17,932 nt of DNA from JACVRW01 sp046735115 (GCA_046735115.1 JBKPSR010000103.1:1-17932); one strand, 5' to 3'. Positions 6,148-13,610 are shown, numbered from the stretch's first letter. Made by a program: numbers and translations. Notes: generated from the sequence alone by a model not told the origin.

Positions 6148-7026
6148 GTGAGCCAGGCGAGCCGCTTCCCCACCCCCACCGCGCCTCCTTCCGGGTTCCC
6201 CGCCCGGCTGGAGCATCTCGTCGACGTGGACGCGCACGAGGGGCCGGTTTACGTTCCCGGCGAGGACGCCCTGTACTTCACGAGCGTCCCCCGCCCCGGG
6301 CCGCGCGTCGACATCAAGCGGCTCGACCTTGGCTCCCTCACCGTGTCGGTCGTCCGCCCGGACGCCGCCGCGGCGAACGGCATGACACTCGGCCACGACG
6401 GCCGTCTGATCGTGTGCGAGCAGATCGGCGGCGCGATCGCGGCCGTGGACCGGACCAGCGGCGAGCGCGAGCTTCTTGTCGAGGGCTTCAACTCGCCCAA
6501 CGACGTCGTCGTCAAGCGCGACGGCACGATCTGGTTCACCGACCCGAGCTACGGGTGGCTCCAGGGCTTCCGGCCGCGGCCGCTCCTGCGGGACGCCGTG
6601 TGGCGATACGACCCGCGAATTGGCGGCGCGATCGCGGTCGCGGACTCGTTCGACAAGCCCAACGGGCTCTGCTTCTCGCCGGACGAGCGCACCCTCTACG
6701 TGGCCGACAACGGCGAGCCGCATCACCTCAAGACCTTCGACGTGCTGGACGGCGGGCGCCTCGACCGAGAGCGCGTGATTCACGTGAGCTCGCCGGAGCA
6801 TCCGGACGGCCTGAAGGCGGACTCGGCGGGGCGGCTGTACGCGACGTTCGCGGGCGGTGTCGAGATCCTCGGCCCGGACGGCTCCCCGATCGGTGCGATT
6901 GATGTACCCGGCGCCGTCAACTTCTGCTTCGGCGGCCCCGAGCGGGACGTCCTCTTCATCACGGCCGACACGGCCATCTACGCAGCCCATCTCGAAGCGA
7001 AAGGACCCTGGACATGGCCCTCGTAA
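6148..7026 (+). CDS. SMP-30/gluconolactonase/LRE family lactonase
   Basis: A 292-residue six-bladed beta-propeller hydrolase. The family metal ligands are all present: Glu in DAHEGPVYVP, Asn in FNSPNDVVV, Asn in KPNGLCFSPDERTLYVAD and Asp in HPDGLKAD. Members hydrolyse sugar or other lactones using a divalent metal; WFTDPSYGW is another signature. No signal peptide, so cytoplasmic. The GTG at 6148 fits both a GGAAGGA upstream and the promoter-like boxes. The end overlaps the HbpS-cupin gene by 13 nt. A second SMP-30 domain is encoded at 8228-9781, so the operon carries two lactonase-type propellers flanking the HbpS-cupin fusion. Substrate unknown. Confidence 0.88.
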   Translation: MSQASRFPTPTAPPSGFPARLEHLVDVDAHEGPVYVPGEDALYFTSVPRPGPRVDIKRLDLGSLTVSVVRPDAAAANGMTLGHDGRLIVCEQIGGAIAAVDRTSGERELLVEGFNSPNDVVVKRDGTIWFTDPSYGWLQGFRPRPLLRDAVWRYDPRIGGAIAVADSFDKPNGLCFSPDERTLYVADNGEPHHLKTFDVLDGGRLDRERVIHVSSPEHPDGLKADSAGRLYATFAGGVEILGPDGSPIGAIDVPGAVNFCFGGPERDVLFITADTAIYAAHLEAKGPWTWPS

Positions 7027-8228
7027 GGACTCGCAGGATCATCGACGACGCCGGCGCCTCCGCCGTGATCGCCGCCGCCGAGCATGAGGCGAACGCCCAC
7101 CGGCACCGGGTGGTGATCGCGGTGGTCGACCCGCACGGCGAGCTGATCGAGCTTCGGCGCACACCGGGCGCTCAGATCGCCTCGTCCCGCGTGGCGGTCG
7201 ACAAGGCCCGCACCGCGGCGATCTTCGTGCGGCCGAGTCGTGAGATCGAGGAGCAGGTGACGAATGGCCGGCTCGGCGCGCTCGCGCTGCACGGCGCGTC
7301 CGCGCTCACCGGCGGCATCCCGCTTCGGGTCGACGGCGAGGTCGTCGGCGCGATCGGCACCAGCGGCGAGACGCCGGACGAGGACGAGGCCATCTCGATC
7401 GCGGGCGCGGGTGCCGATTTCTCGGTGGCCGAGGTCGCGGCGCTCACCTACGAGGGCGCGCGGCTCGCTGCCGAGGCGGCGGGCGCTGCGGCCGCGGAGC
7501 GCGGGGTGTCTCCGGTGATCTCGGCTGTCGATGCGGGCGGCGCGCTCATGTACCTGGTGCGTCCCGACTCTGCCCAGGTGGCATCCGTTGAGGTGACGAC
7601 CGACAAGGCGCGCACCGCTGCCATCTACAGGCGGCCGAGCAAGGACTTCGAGGACCAGGCGTCCGGCGGGCGGCCGTCCGCGCTTCACCTCGCGCGCGCG
7701 GTGCCGCTGCAGGGCGGCGTGCCGATCGAATCGTACGGCGTGGTGATCGGGGCGATCGGGGTGAGCGGCGCTACCGATGCCGACGAGGACCGCGAGCTCG
7801 CCGAGCTGGGCGCGCGGTCCCTGCAGGCGGCGATCGCGGCGCGCGCGAACGGCGGCGGCTCGGACGGCGCGGCGTACTTCCCGGCCGCCGCGGTGGACGA
7901 GAAGTTCCGCGCGGGCGGCCTGCTGCTCGACACCGAGACGTACAAGATCGACGCGGGTCGCCGAGACGGCCCCGGCGAGGTCGAGTACCACGAGCGCGTC
8001 GTGGACGTCATGCACGTGGTGAGCGGCCGCGCGACGGTGGTGACCGGCGGCTCGATGGTCGACCCGCGTGAGGTCGCGCCCGGCGAGCTCCGCGCCGCGG
8101 CCGTCAACGGCGGCCGGCGGCGTGAGCTGAGCGAGGGCGACGTGCTCGCGATCCCGAACGGCGTTCCGCACCAGTTCACCGAGGTCTCGGACCCGTTCCT
8201 GTACTTCGTGGTCAAGGTGGCGGCGTGA
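7014..8228 (+). CDS. Tandem HbpS/GlcG (DUF336) domains fused to a C-terminal cupin
   Basis: A 404-residue protein in three parts. Residues ~1-132 and ~140-276 are two HbpS/GlcG-type domains (PF03928), each with the repeated motif: VDKARTAAIFVRPSREIEEQ in the first and TDKARTAAIYRRPSKDFEDQ in the second, followed by GGIPLRVDGEVVGAIGTSG and GVPIESYGVVIGAIGVSG respectively. Residues ~286-404 are a cupin: YHERVVDVMHVVSGRAT and GDVLAIPNGVPHQFTE carry the two cupin motifs with candidate metal-binding His. HbpS of Streptomyces binds haem and works as an extracellular redox sensor; GlcG proteins accompany glycolate genes. No signal peptide is seen here. The ATG at 7014 has AAAGGA 8 nt upstream and overlaps the SMP-30 gene. 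Role unknown; a fused sensor, binding protein or isomerase-like enzyme is possible. Confidence 0.85.
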   Translation: MALVRTRRIIDDAGASAVIAAAEHEANAHRHRVVIAVVDPHGELIELRRTPGAQIASSRVAVDKARTAAIFVRPSREIEEQVTNGRLGALALHGASALTGGIPLRVDGEVVGAIGTSGETPDEDEAISIAGAGADFSVAEVAALTYEGARLAAEAAGAAAAERGVSPVISAVDAGGALMYLVRPDSAQVASVEVTTDKARTAAIYRRPSKDFEDQASGGRPSALHLARAVPLQGGVPIESYGVVIGAIGVSGATDADEDRELAELGARSLQAAIAARANGGGSDGAAYFPAAAVDEKFRAGGLLLDTETYKIDAGRRDGPGEVEYHERVVDVMHVVSGRATVVTGGSMVDPREVAPGELRAAAVNGGRRRELSEGDVLAIPNGVPHQFTEVSDPFLYFVVKVAA

Positions 8229-9781
8229 TGGCGACCACGGCGGCGGTCTCCACGGCCACACGCCCCCCTGGCCCCCCGGAGCTGCTGCCCGGCCGGCCGG
8301 AGGCGATCGTCGATCTCCAGACGGAGGAGGGCGTCGCGCTGGTCGGCGGGCAGTGGCGTTACTCGGATGCACGGGTCGAGGAGACCGAGTTCGTCGAGCT
8401 CGGGTCGCCCGAGGACCCGCTCGGACCGGGCACGGTCCCAAACCGGACCTTCGACGTCGTACCGCACGCCGAGGCGGCGGACTTCGACGACTCGGCCTGG
8501 GCAGCGCTCGCACCCGCCGACACGATGAGCCGCCTGTCGACCGGCCGGGTGTGTTTCAACTGGTACCGAATCGCCGTGACGCTGCCCGAGCGGATCGGCG
8601 ACACCGAGGTTGCCGGCTCGACGGTCGTGTTCGAGGTCGTCGTCGACGACTACGCCGAGGTCTGGGTGAACGGCGAGCTTCCGCACGCGCTCGGCGATTC
8701 GGGCGGGCCGGTCGTGGCCGGCTTCAACGCGCCGAATCGGGTGGTGCTTACGCGCGACGCGCGCCCGGGCGAGCGCTTCACGATCGCGGTGTTCGGCATC
8801 AACGGGCCGATCTCCGCCGCCCCCGCGAACTACATCTGGATGCGCACGGCGACACTCGACGTGCACGCGGGCGCACACGGCCGTCCCGACGGGATCGAAC
8901 GCGTGGCCGGCGGCTTCGAGTTTACCGAGGGGCCGGTCTGGAGCCCCGACGGCGCGCTCCTGTTCTCCTCCCCCAACACCAACTCGATCTACCGCCTGGA
9001 CCCTGAGCTCGAGCGGGTCACGCTCTTCCGCCCGAAGAGCGGCTACACCGGCGTCGACATCGGGCGCTACCTGCAGCCCGGCTCCAACGGCCTCACCTTC
9101 GACCCCGCAGGCCGGCTCGTCATGTGCCAGCACGGCAACCGCCGCATCCTGCGGGTGAACCCGCACGGCGACACGACCGTGATCGCGGACTCGTACAAGG
9201 GCCGGCGCCTCAACAGCCCGAACGACCTGGTCTGCCGCTCGGATGGCAGCGTCTGGTTCACCGACCCGCCCTTCGGGCGCCCCGGCATGGCCGACGACCC
9301 GGACCGCGAGCTCGACTTCAGCGGCGTCTTCCGCGTGTCGCCCAACGGCACGATCACCCTGATCGATGACTCGCTGGAGGGACCCAACGGACTAGCGTTC
9401 TCACCCGACGAGCGCACGCTGTACGTGGGGAACTGGGATCCGGACGCCAAGGTCGTCGTGCGATACGAGCTGTCTGCCGACGGCGACGTTCTCGACCGCT
9501 CGATCCTGTTCGACATGACCCGCGCGCCGGGCGAGGACGCCATCGACGGCCTGAAGGTGGACGTGGCCGGCAACCTCCATGTCTGCGGGCCGGGTGGGAT
9601 CTGGGTGATCTCGCCGGAGGGCGAGCGCATCGACCTGATCGAGCTGCCCGAGGCGCCGCACAACCTGGCCTTCGGAGGCGACGACGCGCGCGACCTGTAC
9701 GTGACCGCGCTGACGAGCGTCTACCGGCTGCGCACCGACGTCCCCGGCATCAACCCGCATACCGAGAGGAACGCCCGATGA
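8228..9781 (+). CDS. Two-domain protein: N-terminal jelly-roll (sugar-binding-like) plus SMP-30 lactonase propeller
   Basis: A 517-residue protein. Residues ~30-215 resemble the jelly-roll domain found at the N-terminus of beta-galactosidases and glucuronidases: FNWYRIAVTLPE, then VVVDDYAEVWVNGE and later FTIAVFGINGP. Residues ~220-505 are an SMP-30/gluconolactonase propeller with the expected ligands: Glu in FEFTEGPVWSPDG, Asn in LNSPNDLVCRSDGSVWFTD, Asn in EGPNGLAFSPDERTLYVGNW and Asp in AIDGLKVD. It likely hydrolyses a lactone, with the N-terminal domain binding a carbohydrate or other ligand. No signal peptide. The ATG at 8228 overlaps the previous stop (TGATG); a GTG at 8225 is an alternative. 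The stop overlaps the redoxin ATG. Most SMP-30 proteins are ~300 residues, so the N-terminal domain is an addition. Confidence 0.85.
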   Translation: MATTAAVSTATRPPGPPELLPGRPEAIVDLQTEEGVALVGGQWRYSDARVEETEFVELGSPEDPLGPGTVPNRTFDVVPHAEAADFDDSAWAALAPADTMSRLSTGRVCFNWYRIAVTLPERIGDTEVAGSTVVFEVVVDDYAEVWVNGELPHALGDSGGPVVAGFNAPNRVVLTRDARPGERFTIAVFGINGPISAAPANYIWMRTATLDVHAGAHGRPDGIERVAGGFEFTEGPVWSPDGALLFSSPNTNSIYRLDPELERVTLFRPKSGYTGVDIGRYLQPGSNGLTFDPAGRLVMCQHGNRRILRVNPHGDTTVIADSYKGRRLNSPNDLVCRSDGSVWFTDPPFGRPGMADDPDRELDFSGVFRVSPNGTITLIDDSLEGPNGLAFSPDERTLYVGNWDPDAKVVVRYELSADGDVLDRSILFDMTRAPGEDAIDGLKVDVAGNLHVCGPGGIWVISPEGERIDLIELPEAPHNLAFGGDDARDLYVTALTSVYRLRTDVPGINPHTERNAR

Positions 9782-10335
9782 GTAAGAACCTCGAGCCGGG
9801 GGTGACCTTCCCCGACTTCACGCTGCCGGACGAGAACGGCCTGAAGCACCGGCTGTCGACGCTCCAGGGCGACGACGTGATGGTGGTCCATCTGAGCCGC
9901 GGCGAGCACTGCCCGCGCGAGCGGATGCACCACCGCGAGCTGCTGCGCTTCCACGAGTGGTGCTCCGTTGCGTTCACCGAGCTGGTGACGATCATGCCGA
10001 ACGTCCAGCACGACGTCTTCAAGATGAAGATCGCGACCGGCGCCCGGTGGACCTTCCTGTCAGACGAGGACCTCGAAGTGCGCGACCACTTCGACATCGA
10101 CGAGTACACGGACGTCCACCACGATTACGCCGTGGTACCGCACACCGTGATCCTCTCCCCCGGCCTCGTGATCGAGAAGGTCTACGTGGGCTACTGGTTC
10201 TGGGGCCGCCCCTCACCGGAGCAGCTCTGGACCGACCTGGGCGCGATCCACGCACGCATCAAGCCAGACTTCGACCCGACGCTGGCGGAGCCGCGGGCTG
10301 AGTGGGAAACCGAGCGGGTGGGCGCGGGCGTGTAG
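9778..10335 (+). CDS. Redoxin (AhpC/TSA-type), paralog of 1391-1873
   Basis: A 185-residue thioredoxin-fold protein: EPGVTFPDFTLPDENGLKHR, then VMVVHLSRGEHCPRERMHHR with candidate peroxidatic Cys45 and another Cys62. The C-terminal region GYWFWGRPSPEQLWTDL matches that of the redoxin at 1391-1873, and both share RFTFLSDxE-like text (WTFLSDEDLEV here). It probably reduces peroxide or handles thiol redox in the cytoplasm, plausibly protecting the pathway from peroxide. The ATG at 9778 overlaps the preceding stop (ATGA) and has GAGAGGA 7 nt upstream. The ~20-residue tail after HARIKPDFDP is extra relative to the paralog. It is the last tightly coupled gene of the GH15 operon. Confidence 0.85.
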   Translation: MSKNLEPGVTFPDFTLPDENGLKHRLSTLQGDDVMVVHLSRGEHCPRERMHHRELLRFHEWCSVAFTELVTIMPNVQHDVFKMKIATGARWTFLSDEDLEVRDHFDIDEYTDVHHDYAVVPHTVILSPGLVIEKVYVGYWFWGRPSPEQLWTDLGAIHARIKPDFDPTLAEPRAEWETERVGAGV

Positions 10336-10355
10336 CCGCCCTGCTTGCCAGGCGG
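10336..10355 (+). terminator. Weak hairpin after the redoxin gene
   Basis: Directly after the TAG, CCG-C-CCTG pairs with CAGG-CGG around the 5-nt loop CTTGC, with one bulged C. It is GC-rich but lacks a T-run, so it may reduce read-through or protect the 3' end; a true intrinsic terminator is doubtful. Confidence 0.3.
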
Positions 10356-10411
10356 GAGTCGGTCGTCAATGATGAACCGTCCGTCCTCGCGACATCAGGA
10401 GGGGAAAGATC

Positions 10412-10774
10412 ATGGCCGGTATTCAATCCGGAGACTTCGATTCACCGGACGAGACCCGCACACCGGAGAAGACCCGAGTCGATGTGGTTCGCCTGGGTGA
10501 CACGACTGCGGGCCGCTTCACGTTCGAGCCCGGATGGAAGTGGTCAGAGTGCATCAAGCCGGTGGCGGGCACCGAGAGCTGTCAAGCCCGGCACGTCGGT
10601 GTCGTGCAGTCCGGCAGGATGCGGGTGACCCACGAGGACGGCACCGAAATGGAGCTCACACCAGGCAAGGCCTACGTGATCGAGCCCGGTCACGACGCAG
10701 AGGTGCTCGGCGACGAGCGCTTCGTCGGGTTCGAGTTCGAGTCACGGTCAGCCGAGGAGTACGCACGCGAGTAG
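10412..10774 (+). CDS. Small single-domain cupin
   Basis: A 120-residue protein of the cupin fold: GRFTFEPGWKWSECIKPV leads into CQARHVGVVQSGRMRVTHEDG (split as CQARHVGVVQSG and RMRVTHEDG) and the second motif ELTPGKAYVIEPGHDAEVLG. The His in ARHVGVV and in PGHDAEV are candidate metal ligands, while the first motif lacks the full HxH pair. Small actinobacterial cupins of this kind are mostly uncharacterised and may bind or isomerise small molecules. The ATG has a strong AGGAGGGG 7 nt upstream. It lies 76 nt after the redoxin, so it may be part of the operon or have its own promoter; I found no copy of the GTAACG/GAC boxes here. Confidence 0.8.
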   Translation: MAGIQSGDFDSPDETRTPEKTRVDVVRLGDTTAGRFTFEPGWKWSECIKPVAGTESCQARHVGVVQSGRMRVTHEDGTEMELTPGKAYVIEPGHDAEVLGDERFVGFEFESRSAEEYARE

Positions 10775-10820
10775 GTCTCACGCCTGCGGTCGGTCCAACC
10801 GGCTACTGAAAGGAGGAGCC

Positions 10821-11108
10821 ATGTACGCACGCGTGGTCAGGTTCACGGAGGTCGATCCCGATCACCTCGCCGAGCGCCTAGCGGACGTCGAGGGGAGCGA
10901 GGGGCCGCCCGTTGACATCCCGGCCAAGGGCATCCAGATTCTCCACGACTCGGAGCAGCGCACCGCGGTCGTAATCCAGCTCTTCGAGACGGCCGACGAC
11001 ATGGCGGCAGCGGAGGGACCCCTCGACGAGATGGACCCAGGGGACACGCCGGGGACGCGCGCCTCGATCGACCGCTGCGAAATCAAGGCCGAACTCGGGG
11101 AGGGGTGA
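10821..11108 (+). CDS. Small ferredoxin-like-fold protein (ABM/dimeric alpha-beta barrel type)
   Basis: A 95-residue protein, MYARVVRFTEVDPDHLAERL at the N-terminus, then AVVIQLFETADDMAAAEGPL and a final strand RASIDRCEIKAE. The strand-helix-strand-strand-helix-strand order suits the dimeric alpha/beta-barrel (ABM or stress-response) superfamily, which includes small monooxygenases and binding proteins; no catalytic residue can be assigned. The AAAGGAGGAG just before the ATG is one of the strongest ribosome sites in the window. The last 26 nt overlap the convergent VOC gene on the other strand. Family placement is by overall pattern only. Confidence 0.65.
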   Translation: MYARVVRFTEVDPDHLAERLADVEGSEGPPVDIPAKGIQILHDSEQRTAVVIQLFETADDMAAAEGPLDEMDPGDTPGTRASIDRCEIKAELGEG

Positions 11109-11478
11109 CGGCACCCCAGCGCTCGGGCACCAGCACGACGCGGAAGCCGTCGGGGTCCTCGAACGTCAGGCCGTGGGCGGCCCAGTAGGGATTGGCCGGA
11201 GTAGCCGGCTCGGTCCCGATGCGAGCCGCGATCGCCTGCACGCCGGCGTCGTCGCCCACGTAGAGCACCAGCAGCGACTCCGGATGCGGCGTCGGTGGGC
11301 CGTGGCGGCCGCCGGCGGTCAGCTCGAGGTGCGCCCCCGTCCCCGGTATGTCGAGGAAGACGCCGTCGTAGCCGCCGTGGTCGCGGAAGCGGCCGATCTC
11401 GGGTAGCGCCAAGCCGTCCCGGTAGAACGCGACGACCTCCTCCAGCCGGTCGGTGTGCCGCGCCACACGCAGATGCAT
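11083..11478 (-). CDS. VOC (glyoxalase/bleomycin-resistance) family protein
   Basis: A 131-residue protein with the paired beta-alpha-beta3 pattern of the VOC superfamily: MHLRVARHTDRLEEVVAFYR, then LPEIGRFRDHGGYDGVFLDI, GAHLELT, and the C-terminal WAAHGLTFEDPDGFRVVLVP. The H/E positions typical of metal binding are present (His8 in ARHTD, Glu in AHLELT, and E in GLTFEDPDG nearby). VOC proteins include glyoxalases, dioxygenases and isomerases; a specific reaction cannot be given. The ATG at 11478-11476 fits the family start; the 32-nt gap from the preceding membrane-protein gene suggests it is the last gene of the GMC operon. Confidence 0.85.
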   Translation of the reverse strand: MHLRVARHTDRLEEVVAFYRDGLALPEIGRFRDHGGYDGVFLDIPGTGAHLELTAGGRHGPPTPHPESLLVLYVGDDAGVQAIAARIGTEPATPANPYWAAHGLTFEDPDGFRVVLVPERWGAVTPPRVRP

Positions 11479-11510
11479 CAGCGATCCAGCGCTACTGAGC
11501 AGACCCAGTG

Positions 11511-11984
11511 CTACGCGCGCCCGTTTCGGCGGCCGTCGATCAGCTCGTACGCCAGGCCCGTGGCCGTCGCGTAGACGAGGTGGTGGAAGGCGTCGATCGC
11601 AATCTCCTGCTTCGGCCAGAACACGGACGGCGGGGCGATCTCGAGGGCGGGCAGCGTCACCTGGGCGGCACCGTAGATCGCGGCGCCATGGGCCGCCGTG
11701 GCGCGCCGGGGCGGCAGTCCGGCCGCGGCCAGCAGGCCGCGCAGGGCGCCCCAGGAGGTGCCGTAGCCCCAGTGCGACAGGTCGTTGAAGCGCGCCTTTG
11801 CGCGCGCGTCCTCGAACTCCTTGATGCCGAGCATCTTGGCGGTGGCCCGCGCCGGCGCCGAGCTCGGCGCGCGGCCGCGAATGCGGGCCTCGAGCGTTGA
11901 CGAGATCGTCATCGCGGCCGTACCGGCGAGGCCCGCGGCCAGACCCTTCCCGACCGCGCTTGCAACGTTGCTGACCGGATTCAT
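11511..11984 (-). CDS. Small membrane protein coupled to the GMC oxidoreductase
   Basis: A 157-residue protein with about four hydrophobic segments: AVGKGLAAGLAGTAAMTISS, WGYGTSWGALRGLLAAAGL, AAHGAAIYGAAQVTLPALEI and IAIDAFHHLVYATATGLAYE. They are rich in Gly/Ala and contain His (SHWGYGTSWG, AAHGAA, DAFHHLVY), a layout seen in uncharacterised actinobacterial membrane proteins loosely like the DUF1440/YagU group. Between segments 1 and 2 is a charged loop (KEFEDARAKARFNDLSHW). The ATG at 11984-11982 overlaps the TGA of the GMC gene (ATGA), so the two are made together; it could be a membrane anchor or electron acceptor partner, but that is inference. Confidence 0.7.
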   Translation of the reverse strand: MNPVSNVASAVGKGLAAGLAGTAAMTISSTLEARIRGRAPSSAPARATAKMLGIKEFEDARAKARFNDLSHWGYGTSWGALRGLLAAAGLPPRRATAAHGAAIYGAAQVTLPALEIAPPSVFWPKQEIAIDAFHHLVYATATGLAYELIDGRRNGRA

Positions 11985-13597
11985 GTCGGAACCTCCTCGG
12001 CCTCACGGGCCGGCTTGCCGTTTTCCGCCAGCGCGCTCGGGACGCCCGAGGCGCCAAGTCGCTCCAGCAGGTGGTCCCCCACGCGCAGCGAGTTCGCCAT
12101 CGCCGTCAGCGCCGGGTTCACCGCGCTCGACGACGGGAAGAAGCTCGTGTCGACCACGTACAGGTTGTCGAGCTCGTGCGCCTTGCAGTTCACATCCAGG
12201 GCCGAGCTCGCAGGGTCGTCGCCGAAGCGGACGGTTCCGCTCTGGTGCGCCACGCCGGCCAGCGGGATGCGCTGATCGAGCACGAAGCGACCGGGGATCG
12301 GGCTCTCCTGGCAGCCGAGCTGACCAAGCAGCCCCTTCAGCTTCCCGAGCAGCCGCTTGTGCGCCTCGAGGTTGTAGTACTGCTTGTAGACGTGGATCTG
12401 GCCGGAGCGGTCGACCGTCACGCGGTTGGTCGGGTTCGGCAGGTCCTCGCTCGTGAGCCAGAAGTCGATCGCGTGCTTGGCGAGGTAGTCGAGCGCCAGC
12501 TTCGGCGCGAACCAGGGCGCGCCCTCGCGCAGGATGTGCCGGTCCGACTTGGCGAGCATCTGGATGTGCCCGAGTGGCAACTCGGAGTCGTCGGCGCCCC
12601 AGTAGTAGTCGTTCACGCCGAGCGTCTTCTGGAACTTGGTCGTGTTCGGCGTCTGCGAGATCGCGATCACGCCGGAGTTGATGTGCGCCATGTAGTTGCG
12701 GCCCACGACGTCAGACGAATTGGCGAGCCCGTTCGGGTGCTGCTCGGAGGCCGAGCGCAGCAGCAGCGCGGCGGAGTTGATGGCGCCGCATGAAACCACG
12801 ACGAAGTCGGCGCTGTAGCGCTCCTCCCTCCCGCGGTGGTCGACCACGACCTCGCTCACACTCCCGCCGCGACCGTCGGTCTCGAGCCGCTCCACGCGCG
12901 CGTGAGTGAGCAGTGTGACGTTGTCGTTCTTGATCGCCGGCCGGATGCACAGCACGTGCGCGTCCGCCTTGCCGTCCGCGAGGCAGGGGAAGCCGTCGAA
13001 GCGGTCGCAGCGCACGCAGTTGCCGGCCTCCGGGTCGCTCTCGTCCAGGTCGATCCCGACCGGCAGGTGAAACGGGTTGTGACCGGTCCGCGCGAAGTCG
13101 TCGGCGAGCTGCTGGATGCGCGGCTCGTGCGACACCGGCGGGTGCGGGAAGGGCGCCGAGCGGAACGGCTCGGTCGGGTCCTCCCCGGCCCGGCCGTGCA
13201 CCAGGTAGAGCCGCTCGGCCTCTGTGTAGTAGGGCTCGATGTCGGCGTATGAGATCGGCCACGCCGGCGAGACGCCGCCGTAGTGGTTCACCTGTTCGAA
13301 GTCGCGCTCGCGCAATCGGAACAGGATCGCGCCGTAGAACTTCGTGTTGCCACCGACGAAGTACTGCTGGTGCGGCTTGAACGCCTCGCCGTCGTGGTCG
13401 TCGATCCAGTCCTCGTCCGGCAGGTAGCGGCCCTTGCCGAAGACCTCATCGCTCGACCAGTTCTCGGGCTCGCGCGGCAGATAGCCGCCGCGCTCGAGCA
13501 CGAGGATCCGCTTGCCGGACGGCGCGAGCCTGTGGGCCATCGTGCCGCCGCCGGCACCGGTTCCGATGATGATCACGTCGTAGTGCTCAGAGGCCAT
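11981..13597 (-). CDS. GMC-family FAD oxidoreductase
   Basis: A 538-residue flavoenzyme. VIIIGTGAGGGTMAHRL (9-24) is the ADP-binding fold, followed by VLERGG. VGGNTKFYGAILFRLRERDF (81-100) is the flavin-contacting segment. The C-terminal domain has AHQSGT (His451) and SSSAVNPALTAMANS (Asn494), the catalytic His/Asn pair of GMC enzymes. GMC members oxidise alcohols or sugars, passing electrons to oxygen or another acceptor; this subgroup is common in actinobacteria and related to sugar and long-chain alcohol oxidases. Four cysteines (194, 197, 205, 217; NCVRC, FPC, LCIRP) form a cluster in the substrate-domain region. The ATG at 13597 is chosen over an upstream TTG because AGGAAGGA lies 7 nt before it. 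It follows the cyclase stop by 13 nt. Confidence 0.92.
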   Translation of the reverse strand: MASEHYDVIIIGTGAGGGTMAHRLAPSGKRILVLERGGYLPREPENWSSDEVFGKGRYLPDEDWIDDHDGEAFKPHQQYFVGGNTKFYGAILFRLRERDFEQVNHYGGVSPAWPISYADIEPYYTEAERLYLVHGRAGEDPTEPFRSAPFPHPPVSHEPRIQQLADDFARTGHNPFHLPVGIDLDESDPEAGNCVRCDRFDGFPCLADGKADAHVLCIRPAIKNDNVTLLTHARVERLETDGRGGSVSEVVVDHRGREERYSADFVVVSCGAINSAALLLRSASEQHPNGLANSSDVVGRNYMAHINSGVIAISQTPNTTKFQKTLGVNDYYWGADDSELPLGHIQMLAKSDRHILREGAPWFAPKLALDYLAKHAIDFWLTSEDLPNPTNRVTVDRSGQIHVYKQYYNLEAHKRLLGKLKGLLGQLGCQESPIPGRFVLDQRIPLAGVAHQSGTVRFGDDPASSALDVNCKAHELDNLYVVDTSFFPSSSAVNPALTAMANSLRVGDHLLERLGASGVPSALAENGKPAREAEEVPT

Positions 13598-13610
13598 TCG
13601 CGAGTCCTTC

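Noticed and set aside
8356..8361. A seventh GTAACG (minus strand) resembling the -35-like box
   Set aside because: Sixteen nucleotides later it reads CAGCGC with no GAC core, and no minus-strand gene follows. It is a chance occurrence inside the jelly-roll/lactonase gene.
6978..9166. Two long minus-strand open frames (6978-8513 and 7685-9166) opposite the HbpS-cupin and SMP-30 genes
   Set aside because: They lie over well-identified plus-strand genes and their sequence is low-complexity RDR/VHD-type antisense text without family motifs.
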